The notes below the pieces were generated by a model that ran no database searches, was not told where the DNA came from, and worked only from the letters and a program-made list of their open reading frames with translations. Positions 33,400 through 44,574 of a stretch of 64,000 bases of DNA are shown one piece after another (position 1 is the first letter of the stretch; every line of letters begins with the position of its first letter). The stretch is from Eonycteris spelaea (Eukaryota; Chordata; Mammalia; Chiroptera; Pteropodidae), in contig PUFA01000062.1 of the NCBI GenBank assembly GCA_003508835.1, positions 62,001 through 126,000 on the forward strand. The letters run 5' to 3'. A program made the translations under genes and the position numbers.

Positions 33400-34210
33400 A
33401 AATATCTCATATAAAAAGTAAATGATATGCAATTTCCCAATAAATTAAACTCAATTTATTGGGGAGGAGGAATGGTAGGCCCTGACAATACAGAAGAAGT
33501 GAAAAATATCATTTCTGAATAGAAATAAAATTAATAAGATTAATACATTACCTTCATAGGAATTTTAGAAATAATGCAGGGAGAAAGGTATTCTAAATAG
33601 AGAAACATTAGAAAGTCACTAGAATCTAAACAAAATGAATTGTCAGATAACGAAATTCAGTCCTGGATTTACCTCTCAATGACTATTGACCTTAATAGAG
33701 TTTCTTAATTTTCACAGGTTGTTAAATAAAAGTTTGACTCCATTACTCTAAATTATAACCACCCCCTCAATTTTTGATTATTGTAAATATGATACTCAGA
33801 GATAACTGTTATGCAATGTGTCCAAAAGTGGTTATTATGTTTAACGTATGTTATGTGTGTGTACATGTGCATGCATGTATGTGTGTGTGTTACTACCACA
33901 AACATCCTCCAGTTTATGTTGGCTGAAGACTGAGAGACTCCCCTATATTTCTCTTGACATATCAATTCTATAATAACTCTCTAGTGAAGGTGATTTTCTT
34001 AATTTTCATTAATAAAATGTATACGAACCTTGAATATGAAAACTGTGTATGAAACGGTTACTTGCAGCGTATTGAAGGATTTTTAAAATAATTATCTTGT
34101 TCAAAGTAAAAGTTTGTGCTGAGGGTAAGAAAGGCAGTGACAAAGTGAGATGCTTGGGGAAAAAAAGGGTGTTTAAAGAGCCCTTTTGATGAAAGGATGA
34201 GAGGTTTACC
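33400..34210. other. AT-rich sequence with a TG-rich microsatellite
   Basis: Apart from a TG/CATG microsatellite at 33851-33891, nothing was recognised. The 33753-33965 minus-strand frame passes through the microsatellite. Confidence 0.45.
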
Positions 34211-34213
34211 TAT

Positions 34214-34696
34214 TGTATTAGTTTACTGTTAATACTGTATCAAACTACCACTAACTTATGGCTCGAAGAAATACAACTTTATTATCTTACAGTTCTGAAA
34301 GTCAGAAGTCCAAGATACACCTTTTTAGGCTCAAATCCAGGTGTTGGAAAAACTGCATTTCTTCTGGAGGCTACAGGGGAAAAAGTTTACTTTTCCTGTG
34401 TGCCTAGATGCTTTACTCGGCTTAGAGTCTCTCCCACAGTCGCATCACTCTGAAGGGGTACTTCCCTAACCACATTACCTTTTGACGCTCCTACTTTCCT
34501 CTTTCTTTTATCAGGGCCCTTGTGATTATATTGGGCATACCCTGATGATCCAGCAAAATTTCTCCATCTCAAAATCTTTCATTAAAGATCAACAAAAGTC
34601 TCTTTTGTCATTTAAGTTAAATTATTAATAAATTCTGAGGATTAGAACATGGAAAAGTTTGGATGTAAGGACTGACTAATGATTCTGCCTACCTCA
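34214..34696 (-). mobile_element. MaLR (MLT1-like) LTR, minus strand
   Basis: Starts 'tgtattagtttactgttaat' and runs through 'caaactaccactaacttatg', 'caactttattatcttacagt', 'tctgaaagtcagaagtccaa', 'tcttctggaggctac', 'gggcccttgtgattatattg' and 'ggattagaacatgg'. It ends at 'gattctgcctacctca'. The order is the reverse complement of a MaLR LTR along almost its whole length. No clear target duplication was seen at these edges. Confidence 0.78.
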
Positions 34697-35140
34697 GGCC
34701 ACCTTCTAGTCTCCAAAGATTCATGTCCCTCCCACACAGAAAATTCATTGAACCAATCTTAGTATTTCCGAAGTCTCAACCAATTACAGCATTAGTTAAA
34801 AATACTCATATTTCATTGTCTATACCTTCAAAATAATGTATGGGTGAAACGCTGGGTATGATCCATCCTAGGGCAAATAGCTTACCCATGTGTGGTCTGT
34901 GAAACAAGAAAACAATTATTTACTCCCAATATATAATCGTGGGACAAGCAAAGGATCCTAATCACAAATATTTCTATTTTTTTAAAAAAGGAGACAAGGA
35001 AGCATGAATAGAGTCAATTCCAAAGTCTAGCTAAGATCATAACATTAGGTTTCAACATCTGCATATAATTGTATTCACGACTCCACCTCTGGTATTGAGG
35101 CCCTGCCTTCAGCATTATCTTTCTTTTTTCATGAAGAGGA

Positions 35141-35199
35141 ATTCAGATGTGAAATATTTGGAGGAAACATTATTCAGATGTGAAATATTTGGAGGAAAC
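35141..35199 (+). repeat. 31-bp tandem duplication
   Basis: Twenty-eight identical bases (attcagatgtgaaatatttg then gaggaaac) occur at 35141 and again at 35172, a period of 31. No substitutions are seen, so the duplication is probably recent. Confidence 0.93.
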
Positions 35200-35259
35200 T
35201 ACTGCTCTTAGGAAAACCTAGAATTATATGGACCTCGTAATGACTGAAATCCTTCATTT

Positions 35260-35345
35260 ACAGGCAGACCTCAGAGACATTGAGAGTTTGGTTCCAGACC
35301 ACCATAGTAACGTGAATACCTTCATAAAGTAAGTCACAAGGAGTT
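35260..35345. mobile_element. Possible mariner/Tigger-type DNA transposon end
   Basis: 'acaggcagacctcagagaca', 'ttgagagtttggttccagac', 'caccatagtaacgtgaat' and 'aaagtaagtcac' follow the order of the terminal region of Tigger-type elements (cagacctcggagatat, gggttcggttccagaccac, gcaataaagcgagtcac). Only one end was found. The opposite terminus was not seen nearby. Confidence 0.62.
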
Positions 35346-35607
35346 TTCTATCTTGATTCTTATTTCACACACCCCTCACAGGCTTCTCTTCACCGATCTG
35401 CTACTTATGTAGGTACACTAAAGAAGTTTACTCTGCCTTTCCAGTGGCCTTTATTGATACACCATACAAAATCTCAAACATCTTAAGTTCAAAGTCAAAG
35501 AGTGTAAAGTTACAGTTAGCCAAGAAGAATAATTTCTAGAGATCACAGAGCCTATAATTAACAATATGGTATTTGGCAGTTAAATTTGTTAACTGATAAA
35601 TTTCATG

Positions 35608-35828
35608 TTTGTGTTCTTACCCCAAAATAAATAAATAATGAACACACAAACAAAAACAAGAGGACATGAGAAAAATCTTGGAGGGGATGGATATGTTTGT
35701 TACCCTGATTGTGGTGATGGTAATCTCAGGTGTATGCATATATCCAAACTCATCAAATTGCATATAATAAATATGTATAGTCTGTTATGCATCAATTATA
35801 CCTCAGTAAAGCTATAAAAAGAAAGTTG
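35608..35828 (+). mobile_element. L1 LINE 3' UTR end
   Basis: 'ttggaggggatggatatgtt', 'ccctgattgtggtgatggta', 'aactcatcaaattgcatata' and 'catcaattatacctcagtaa' then agct are the usual 3' UTR end of an old L1. Plus strand, 5' truncated to about 220 bases. Confidence 0.8.
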
Positions 35829-35829
35829 T

Positions 35830-36500
35830 GGAATCAAAAGGCAGATGTGGGCATCTTGTTGATCAAGCTCAAGAATTAGCCTATCCTTCTTTATCAAAAC
35901 AAAATAAAATTAGAGGAAAAAAAAATATATATATATATTTAAACATTGGACAGAAACATTGATAAATGTCTGTATAATATAAAATAAACGGACTGGGATT
36001 AATGTTAATCTCAACAATTTAAAAAGCCTAAGTCACTATGTAAGCCAAAGAGGTCACCTAAAAAAGTGACTTTTTCTAATAACACTTAAAAAAGACATTC
36101 TTCAATCATAGAAAAGGGAGCAGGAGTAAAAGAAAGTAAAAGAATTGGATAATGAATTAAGATACTGAAAACAGCTTCTAGGACTCTAGCCTCAATGATT
36201 ATTTCCCCCTTCAAACTATATTTTAAAATGGTAACTTCCAAAATAAACTCCAAATCTGTATCTGGAGACTGCCAGAGGAGACATTTTTACAAAAGACGAA
36301 TATGGAGTGCTCTAGTGAATTGTGGCTTCTAGAGAGACAGGAAGTTGACAGAATAAAAAGATAAGTTCTCCAGGAATCTTAAAGCAAAGTCTAGCTATTT
36401 CCACCTTCTAATCAAGGATGCTTTTTACTTTTGTCATATCAACTTAAATGTTGAGGAAATAAGATTTTTAACATAAAATTCTATATTCTGTTTTTCAAAA
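35830..36500. other. AT-rich sequence, no feature recognised
   Basis: Nothing was recognised except a short (AT)n at 35924-35940. Confidence 0.4.
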
Positions 36501-36505
36501 AGCAA

Positions 36506-36640
36506 AGTCAACTGTAATTGAAAAAAAATAAGTCAATAAAATTTCTAATTACTATGTTGTACACCTAAAACTAATATAAAATAATATTGAATGTCAACTA
36601 TAATTGAAAAAAATAAAAATAAGATAAAAATGCATTGAAT
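36506..36640 (+). mobile_element. L1 LINE 3' ends, two tandem tails
   Basis: 'atgttgtacacctaaaacta' and 'tgaatgtcaactataattga' (36554-36610) are the last bases of a laurasiatherian L1 3' UTR. A second copy of the final phrase (gtcaactgtaattg plus an A-rich tail) lies just upstream at 36506-36535. Either a second L1 end or a local duplication is present. Confidence 0.72.
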
Positions 36641-36644
36641 ATTC

Positions 36645-37075
36645 AAATTCAAAATGTTCAGTAATAATACATAATCTTTTAATAAAATGACAAGTATTCC
36701 AATCAAATAAATACTAAATAAGTATTAAAAGGTTAAACTAAAATTTAAAAAAGGAAAGAAACCATTAAACTGATTCATTATTGACATATTGACATTCTAA
36801 TCATGACATTCACAGCAGATATTAAGTAATGATTCACAAAACAGTTCTAATATATGAAAATATCTAGGATAATAATTCCATATTTATTTATTCAGTAAAT
36901 AGTATTTATGAATTTTCATGTTGAAAAAAGCTTTAAGTATTGCAAAAATGCAGTATACAAAATGTACAAAAACTCAGCTTTAAGGGAAGACATTATCATA
37001 AAGGTAAAATAAATATTTACATATTCTAAGAGAAAAAATAAAGCAAAGAATGAGCTAGAAAATATTGGGAAGAGC
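36645..37075. other. AT-rich sequence, no feature recognised
   Basis: No identifiable content. Confidence 0.4.
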
Positions 37076-37079
37076 CAGG

Positions 37080-38640
37080 AAACAACACAAACATGAACAG
37101 TAAGGACATGAAAGATTTACCTGAAAATAGATTGTTTGGCTAAAAGACTCAGGAGTTGAGGAAAAGAATGTTTCAGGTAGAAGGAGTGGCAGCTATTGAA
37201 TTACTGAGACAATTCAAGATACAACAAAGAGACCACTGTGGTCAGAGCACAGAGAACTTGATAAATAAGTTAGTAAAAGATGGTGTCAGAGAAATAGCTT
37301 GGGCTGGGGATGAGGAAAGAGGGAGTCAGATCACATATATTCTTAAAAGTTATTGGTAGGATTCTGGTCATAGGACTATGAAGAAAGGAATGACAGAATG
37401 TAACTTACATTTAATATTTTAACAGAGTTTTCCTGTCTAATAGTTAAAATTAAACTATAGGTGATCTAGGCAGAAGCAGGAGACTAGTTGCAACATTCTA
37501 GGCAAAATATGATGGTGGCTTCAATAAGAGGATGCTGCTGTTTTCTTTATATTTTAAAGTTATATGCAATGAAATTTTTCACATATTGAATTTGTTTGTA
37601 GAGAAATAATTTAAGAATGGCTATAACTTTTTTGCCTCAAGCAAATGGAAGATTGGAGTTGCCATTTATAGCTACGAGAAAAATATTAAAAAAAAACAAA
37701 TATGGCAAATACTTGGAGCTCATGGTCAAGTCGTGATAAATTTAATAATCCAATTAGTTATCCAGTTAGATATTGTTAGCTCACTGTTAGATATATGCTA
37801 GGAGTTCAATAGGCTTGGAACAGAGATATAAAATTTAGAGCCATAAGGATATAGATATTTAAAACAGTGAGATTAAATAAAATATACAAGAAAATTAATG
37901 TAGCTATAAAATAGAAAAATAAAGCATCCCTGCACCATTTTTAAAGTTTAGAGGTTGAAAAGATCAAAATAGTCCAGCAAAGGATACTAATAAAGAAACA
38001 GAGATGAAAGAGGAAAACTAGAAGTATATGGTATCTGGGGCCAATGAAGAAAGTGTTTCAATGAAGGGAGAGTGATTTTTTGTATGTCTACTGATAGGTT
38101 AATAAAGGTTAGGACTGAAGATTGACTTTTGTATTTAACACTGTGGAGGTGATTTTTGACTTTGACTAGGGCAGGTGAGGTGAACATTTGATTGAAATAG
38201 GTATAAAAAAGAGTGAAAGGAGGGAAATTTGAGACAACAATATAAATGGATCTTTCAAGGAGTTTTGCTAGAAGAGGAAGAAGAAAGGGGATAGGAAAAG
38301 GGGAAACATGATTTAAAAAGAGTGTTTTTTTTTTTTTTAAGCTTGAAGAAATAGCATCATGGTTATATGCTGAAATGAAGAATTGAGAAATAATGAGGAG
38401 ATTTTTTTTTTTTTTTGATGTAACAGAAGAGATGCGAAAATGGATGGCAGAGGGGTCAGTTTCTAGTCCAAAAACAGAAGGAAAGATTTTCTTAGGAACA
38501 TGCACTGTTCAACCATGGAAAAGGAAAGAAGGTGTGTTATTGTGTTACTTATCCAAGTATAATCCTAAAAGGTACTCAGATAAGAATCAAGTTCTTCATC
38601 AGGGATTGACACTAGTAAAAGATAAACTAGAGGTCTGAGG
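37080..38640 (-). mobile_element. L2 LINE ORF2 relic, antisense, reverse transcriptase region
   Basis: The minus-strand frame at 38505-37987 reads L-L-A-K-L-L-E-R-S-I-Y, then A-L-V-K-V-K-N-H-L-H, Q-S-S-V-L-T-F-I-N-L-S and T-L-P-S-L-K-H-F-L. In order this fits the L2 reverse transcriptase (LLAKLLER, ALVKVTNDLH, QFSVLILLDLSAAFD, LLETLSSLGF). The D of the catalytic LDLSAAFD box is lost: I-N-L-S-V-D-I relic. Plus-strand phrases from 37170 to 37520 (aggtagaaggagtggcagct; ggcaaaatatgatggtggct) continue L2 antisense to the 3' side. The largest L2 piece in the window, about 1.55 kb, certainly inactive. Confidence 0.8.
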
Positions 38641-38682
38641 AGAGAGAATATATAAAACCTCTTTTTAGGAGGGTGGAAAAGC

Positions 38683-38685
<3 letters not shown>

Positions 38686-38717
<32 letters not shown>
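38686..38717 (+). repeat. (AC)16 microsatellite
   Basis: Uninterrupted AC dinucleotide run of 32 bases. It is likely polymorphic. Confidence 0.96.
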
Positions 38718-38718
<1 letters not shown>

Positions 38719-39019
38719 ACAGGGGTCCATTTTTTAAAATAGCGATAGAACATACAAATATCAATCAAGTTAAAAAAGGAAAAGTAGAAAAATTTTCTTT
38801 ATAATGAGCTTTATTCAAAAGGCAAAGGATATATTACATGTCCATAGATAAATCTTAAATCCAAATGAAATAAGTAATATTTTAGGAAAACATATATAAG
38901 CAAGACATATGCATAAAAAGTTAACAACAACAACTTGATTGGACCACCAATAATTTAAAGAAAAGGAAATTTAAGAACAATCTATAGTATCAAGGGCCAT
39001 GATTGATAAAATCAAATTT

Positions 39020-39205
39020 GCGGGGTTTTAGCATATACCATGTGATCTTGACCAATTTTTATGTCCCAGCTCATCTTTAAAAAATTGGCAAATAACAATA
39101 CCTACTTCATAATGCATTTTTTTTGTTTTTGAATAAATTTAAAAATAGTCTATTTAAAATTTTAGTGTGTTGTTTAGCATATAAATTAATATTATTATAT
39201 CTACT
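39020..39205 (+). mobile_element. MIR SINE, sense
   Basis: 'ccatgtgatcttgaccaatt' (39038), 'cagctcatctttaaaaaatt', 'caataacaatacctacttca' type text and 'tgttgtttagcatataaatt' follow the sense MIR order (tgtgaccttgggcaag, ctcatctgtaaaatgg, taatagtacctacctcat, cctggcacatag). A T8 run interrupts near 39119. Confidence 0.7.
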
Positions 39206-39340
39206 CCCTACTCTGTTGAAAAGTCTGTATCTACTTGGGTTTATTAAAAGCCACTTCAAAACTTTAAGATTCTAAAATTTTAGAACACTTCAGAAAATAA
39301 ACATCCTATATTTCCATATAACTCCAACATCAATACTGGC

Positions 39341-39363
39341 AAAAAAAAAAAAAAAAAAAAAAA
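39341..39363 (+). repeat. Poly(A)23
   Basis: Twenty-three uninterrupted A residues. No AATAAA-bearing retroposon body was recognised just upstream, so it is listed only as a simple repeat. Confidence 0.9.
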
Positions 39364-39519
39364 CCAGAAACATAAATGACTAAGATTTACCATTATAACT
39401 CGAACCAAATATAATGTTATGTTAAAAGATAATATACAATTCTCACCCACTTACTATTGTAAAACTTAATATACTAAAGCAGTTTCTTAAAGCATTAGCT
39501 GTATTTTGTTCTTAATTTT

Positions 39520-39940
39520 GTGGGTCAGCATTTCAGAAAGAGCTCCGCTAGGCATTTCTCTTTCAGATCTCTCAGATGGTTGCAGCTGAGTATCAACTGG
39601 GGCTGTTGGCATCTGAAGTGAAGGGGGCTGGCAATGAAAGATGGCTTACCCACATGGCTGGATGATGATGCTGTCAGCTGCAGCACAGTTGAAATTGTCC
39701 ATTGGGAGCACCTACACTTGGCCTCTCTCACAAAGTGATCATAGCATGGTTAAATTTCTCACACTGTAACTCAGGAGTCTAAAAGTAAGTATCTCTGCAG
39801 ACAAATGAGAGCTAGCTGCATGTCTTTTTGTGACCTTGTCTTGGAAATCTCCCACTGAGAATCTATTGGTCAAAGCAATTACGAGCCTTCCATATTCAAG
39901 GCGTGGGACCTACATTCCCACTTTAAGAGAAAAAAAGAGC
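39520..39940 (-). mobile_element. MaLR/ERVL-type LTR fragment, minus strand
   Basis: 'ttgtgggtcagcatttcaga', 'actggggctgttggcatctg', 'aagatggcttacccacatgg', 'gagcacctacacttggcctc' and 'tattggtcaaagcaattacg' are in the order of reversed MLT1-like LTR text (tctgtgggtcaggaattc ... caagatggcttcactcac ... gcctacatgtggcctctcc ... ctattggtcaaagcagtcac). The left terminus (tgtattag) is not seen, so it is incomplete. A short minus-strand frame inside is not a gene. Confidence 0.68.
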
Positions 39941-40169
39941 CAATGTTTTCGTAGACATTTTTTTATACCACTACACATGCCTAAAAGGAATTAACTTGGG
40001 TACTGAATCAATGGTTTGTTTTGGAGTTTAAAAGATAAAGAATATGAACTTTTCAATGGAGGTAGAAGAAATATTTGGTAAAAGTCAATGCTTATTTTTA
40101 TTTAAAATTTGAAGAGTAAGCTAGTGGAAGTCATCTGCAAATATTATTGACTAATGAGAAAAATACTAA

Positions 40170-40420
40170 TTTTAATGGTAAAATGTTTATCTGTTTAGCA
40201 AGTATTTACTGAGCAATTATTATGAGAAATGCATTTTTAAACAAATATTTACTGAGCACCTCTTGCATAAAGTATTTTTTTTCCATTGATTACAGAGTAA
40301 TGAATAAACAATGCCTATACTTAACATGGAATTTACTAGAATAGGAAAGAAAAAAGCTACTATACATAATCTTATCTTCATATGATAGGGAAATTCCTAT
40401 TCATTCTTTCAGATGTAGCC
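40170..40420 (-). mobile_element. Probable L2 3' fragments, antisense
   Basis: 'agcaagtatttactgagcaa' (40198) and 'caaatatttactgagcacct' (40241) are two successive occurrences of the phrase that in antisense L2 reads 'tatttattgagcacctacta'. They are followed by 'gagtaatgaataaacaatgc'. This suggests a duplication or two overlapping L2/MIR ends. Confidence 0.42.
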
Positions 40421-40439
40421 CACTAATCAACTCCTACAT

Positions 40440-40625
40440 TAGGAGTTGGCACACTACAGCCTGCTGGCTAAATCCATCTCTTCATCTGTATAAATAAAGT
40501 TTTATTGAAATATATCCATTACTTACTGATTCTGGCTGCTCTGGTGCTACGTTGGTAGAGAGCAGTAGTTGAAACAGAGACAGTATGGTCTGCAAACCTG
40601 AAAATATTTACTAACCAGTTTAGTA
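40440..40625. mobile_element. Non-autonomous hAT-type DNA transposon (MER family)
   Basis: 'gttggcacactacagcctgc', 'aataaagttttattgaaata', 'tggctgctctggtgctacgt', 'cagagacagtatggtctgca' and 'ctgaaaatatttact' match in order a well-known mammalian hAT-derived element of about 200 bp (phrases: caaaccacggcctgcggg, aataaagttttattggaaca, gactgtatggcccgcaaa, taaaatatttactatc). Nearly full length but diverged, with no transposase. I am sure of the element type, less so of the subfamily. Confidence 0.78.
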
Positions 40626-40679
40626 AATAACCTGCCTCTTACCTGTCCTCATCAATCCTTTTATTATTTCACCCAATAC

Positions 40680-40780
40680 GTAATGCAAGAGTACTTAGGA
40701 TATAAAAGGCATAGTGCTCAGTGCTGAGTTTAGGACAGTGAATAAAGAGTTCCAGGTCTTCAAGGCATCTATTTGAACCA
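40680..40780 (-). mobile_element. Probable L2 3' fragment, antisense
   Basis: 'catagtgctcagtgctgagt' followed by 'aggacagtgaataaagagtt' and 'ccaggtcttcaaggcatc' matches the order of the antisense L2 phrases 'ggcactgtgctaggcgctgg' and 'atacagtgatgaataaaaca'. Confidence 0.42.
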
Positions 40781-40789
40781 AAATGAAAA

Positions 40790-43700
40790 ATTAACTTACA
40801 AAGTTTTTTAAAAACTATACAAATACATATATACTAGTAAGTACATATATACACAAATATTATTTTCAACATTCTCTAAGTGCTATCATCCACTATTAAC
40901 TAAAGAGAATAACCTCTGTACTTTCTACTGCACATTCTATCCAGTGAATGTTAATTGTGCTTACTATAATTATTCTCAGCCAGTAAATGTTATGTTGTAC
41001 TCTCCTGATTACACTGTGATCTAGACCTTGTGTCATTCATTTCTCTGTAATCTCTTTTTCTGCCTTAATAGTTATTTGGGAAAACATTATTGACCCATAA
41101 GCCTAAGAAATGATCAGGAAGTAAGTTTTGTATCTCCTGCAGAACAATAAAGAATGATCTAAATGTAAAACACATTGGATCTCTAAGGAAATTGTAGCAG
41201 AAACAGTTAAAATGTCATAGAAATTTTTGAATTTCTGAAGAGCATTTATAAATATTATTGCTGCCTGAAAGAACTCAGTCTCAATTGTAGGATACTGACT
41301 TAGATGTGGTGGGAATTACGTCGTGATATGAAGAACCACTTCCATGGGAATTAGGATAAACCAGCATTGTTCAGGAAATGATCCCATTGTCAGCAACAAA
41401 TGTACTGATACAGACAGAATATAATTAAAATATATGCCACCATATTGGAGGTGATTACTTCAAGGGAATGAGATTATATTGATTATATTTTATTGATATA
41501 TTTAACATATTATCTACATATAGAAAAGCGACATTATTGAAGCTAAGAGATTTTTAAAAATTAGTTTTCTCTCCATTTTGTCCTATCATTTCAGTCATGC
41601 TTCTTAAGTTTAGTTAAATGTCAAAAATAGTATCATTTTGAAAGTGATCACTTAGAATTGGAATTTCCTACTAGAACTTCAAAATCACTATTTACTTAGA
41701 AAGAACTATACATTTAAAATAGTTATTTAAATTTAAGCTCAATTCTAAGGAACAATTCGAATCTACTACTTTATCATAAATGTAATTTACATATAGATTT
41801 TATTTTCTTCCTTACATTAACAGTATAATCTAAAAATGTATTACAATGTTTGAAAGCTTATTTATTCATTTGTACTTTCTCTTATTACTTCATAATGCCA
41901 TTTAGAGTACTATTACAGGGTGCAAAATAAAATTTCCTTATTGATTGGAATACATGTTTAAAGGTCAGCTCTAGCAAAGCATTTCAAAACTTGATTAGAT
42001 TATGCTTGTTAAAGTTTCTGCACACCTTTGAATTTCAGAGTAATTACATTTAAAGAATATATTGGCAGGAAAAATTATGGTTATGTTGCAAACTATGACA
42101 TTATTAGGTCAAATAAGGCATTTCTAAGCTTATGGCATTTAAAGGTTCCCATGTTTTCAAAGAGAACAAAAATTTATACTCATGTTGGTTTTAAACTAAT
42201 TGGCTACTTTTATACGTTCTATTTTCTTTAATAAGGAAACTATAGATAAACCATATATATTCTTTAATATTTATATAATTATTACTTTCAGATATTACAT
42301 TTTAATGTCTTCAAAACAGATATTTGTTCCTTATTGAAACTTCATTTTATCATCTCTATTTTCCAAAAGAACGAGTTCTCAGTTAGATTATTCTTGTAAT
42401 TTCTTGTTTTAAAAACCTATTAAAATTATTGTCCTAGAGATGGCTTAGTGTTGATACTTGGGCTTTAGTCATTTTTTAAATATAAAATTATGATATAACA
42501 TCTTCCAAAATATATCTGATTAGTTTTTCATATATGTCAACAATCTAAATTTATAAAGATTGTATTTATAATAATATAATAATGCATTTAAAAACATTTC
42601 TAGTACATAATATAGAATTAAATTGCATAAACAGTATCACATTCAGTGACTCCATGAACACATTATATATAACCTGAATCCTGATTCAAAAAACTTAATC
42701 AGGTATTTATTGATAAACAGTTATCTTAAGCATCCTGTTAATCCTTGTTAATAATACTGAACAATTAAATGATTAACTGTTTCTGTATTTTTAAGGTTTA
42801 TTACCTGGTGTTAGGGCCCTATATTAGATTGCAATATATGTGCTTCTTAAAAATATATGCCTTGAAATTGATTATTGTGCCAGCATTATTTTATACAAAT
42901 ATACAATTATTTTTACTAAATCATTTCATAAAAAATTAATCCTAATTATAACATGTGCCACTAATTATCCTTTTAATATCCTAAGTCTTTATACAGTATT
43001 ATGACAGGATGTTACAAAACTAAGAAATAATGTCAACATTTCCCAAGATTCGAAGTATTCTGAGAGAGAAAGAAATCCAGAGTACATAGAATGAACTGGT
43101 TAAATTCAATTTTAAATGTCTTAAATCATCTCTAATATCTGACTGTGAAAAGAGATAAATTAATATAATCCCAGGAGATAGATGTCCATAATAAAATAAT
43201 CAGATGTATCATATTCAGAAAGATTGGCTTTTCAGACTATGCTCATCCTTTTCAGAACATGCTCAGGTATATATAGCAAGCAAGATACAATTACACCACT
43301 CAGTGACTTTTAAAAATCATTTCAAATATCAGTTATTGCTGGAAATAAACAGTGGAACTAGGGTGCTTTTCAAATTGTTCAAACCTTATATAGTTATTGT
43401 TATTTGATCATGTTTTTATGGTTACATCTAAATAAAGACCAAAAATAGGTCCTTTCCAAAGGAGTGATCTCCTAACTCAGGTGATAAGTCCTCTAAAAAA
43501 GTTCATTATAATTTTTATTGAAATGGGCTTCATACTATTCCCTTTTAGATACTCTGCATTTATACATAATGAAATACTAAAAAATTATCATAGTGACGAA
43601 CATTAGTCATGTAAAAAAGAGAATCAACAGATTTATTAACAGAGTAAGTATTATAATGACTTCGGTTTAAATATAAAGTTTACATCTTCCCTATTTTTTG

Positions 43701-44430
43701 ACAAGAGTTATCTAATCATGATTGCAAGGCAATATTATCAGAAATTATCAACCTAGAAATATTCCTTTAGAAATAAATTTTCATGGTGTTTTTAGGTTAT
43801 AATGTCACTTTTTATCTAATACATGTTTTTGCAAATACAAAAACAAATCAATATAATTTAAAATTAGCTAATTTTTCAAATAAGATTTAAAAAGAAAAAT
43901 AATATTATGAAACATCAAGTAATGATGTACTGACATTTATAAACTCATTAGGGCAATCATATTTTCTTTCACCTTCAGGACCTTCATATATACATAATGC
44001 CAAGACCATAATTCCCATCTACTTCATTTGCCTAACGATGGGAATCAACAAATTTTGGAGTCCTTTATGCTGCAGTAATGAGTCTGCACTAACAGCTACA
44101 CTGTGCTCAGTAACTGGCTAGGGGAGCCCACCAAATTGTGGCTTAGGTGTAACCATTGCTGCCAGTCAATTATGCTCCCTACAACTGAAAATCTGAGAGA
44201 CATGTTTTCATGACCATATACATATTTCAGTTAAGTAAAAATAATGTTAAAGCAAAAATAATAATAAAAAAATGTCTGATAATATCTAGAATCACATTTT
44301 TGAAAAGATCAATAAACACTAAAATCTTCTAGCAATTCAGATCAAAGAAAAAATAGGAAAATGTGAATACATGTTAAATAAAGTTATGCCTGGCATTTAG
44401 TAAATTCTGTATAAGTGTTTTCTCTTATTC
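40790..44430. other. Very AT-rich region, no feature recognised
   Basis: About 3.6 kb without any element I can identify. Frames at 42028-42231 and 43204-43407 (67 codons each) have no supporting features. It could be unique intergenic or intronic DNA, or repeats too old to read by eye. Confidence 0.5.
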
Positions 44431-44434
44431 GAAA

Positions 44435-44545
44435 GACTATATACTCCCAAAAGTCAGGGATTTTTGTCTGCTTTGTTTACAGTTATATCCTCAGCACTCA
44501 AAAGAGTAACTTACAAATAGTGTTTGATCTGTGTATGTCTGTTAA
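44435..44545 (+). mobile_element. L2 LINE 3' end, sense
   Basis: 'actcccaaaagtcagggatt', 'tttgtctgctttgtttacag' and 'tatatcctcagcactcaaaa' follow the L2 3'-end phrases 'ctccttgagggcagggac', 'tttgtctgttttgttcac' and 'tatccccagtgcctagaa'. A second similar phrase just upstream (gcctggcatttagtaaattc, 44390) may be part of an adjacent L2 or MIR end. Confidence 0.65.
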
Positions 44546-44574
44546 AGAAAGTGAAAGATGAAAAAAATATGTAG

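Larger units (their letters stand above)
34700..35600. other. No named element; contains a short tandem duplication
   Basis: Unremarkable AT-rich sequence. A segment around 35256-35345 (ggcagacctcagagacattg, ggttccagaccaccatagta, 'cgtgaat') resembles the end of a Tigger/mariner-type DNA transposon (phrases of the type 'cctcggagatattgcgggtt'). It is probably a degraded DNA-transposon end. The tandem duplication at 35141-35199 is listed separately. Confidence 0.45.

Noticed and set aside
35141..35199. CRISPR-like repeat
   Set aside because: Only two adjacent copies with no spacer series, in a mammalian-type sequence. It is a tandem duplication.
37987..38505. 172-codon minus-strand frame, the longest in the window
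   Set aside because: It is a relic of L2 LINE reverse transcriptase with lost catalytic residues, not a host gene.
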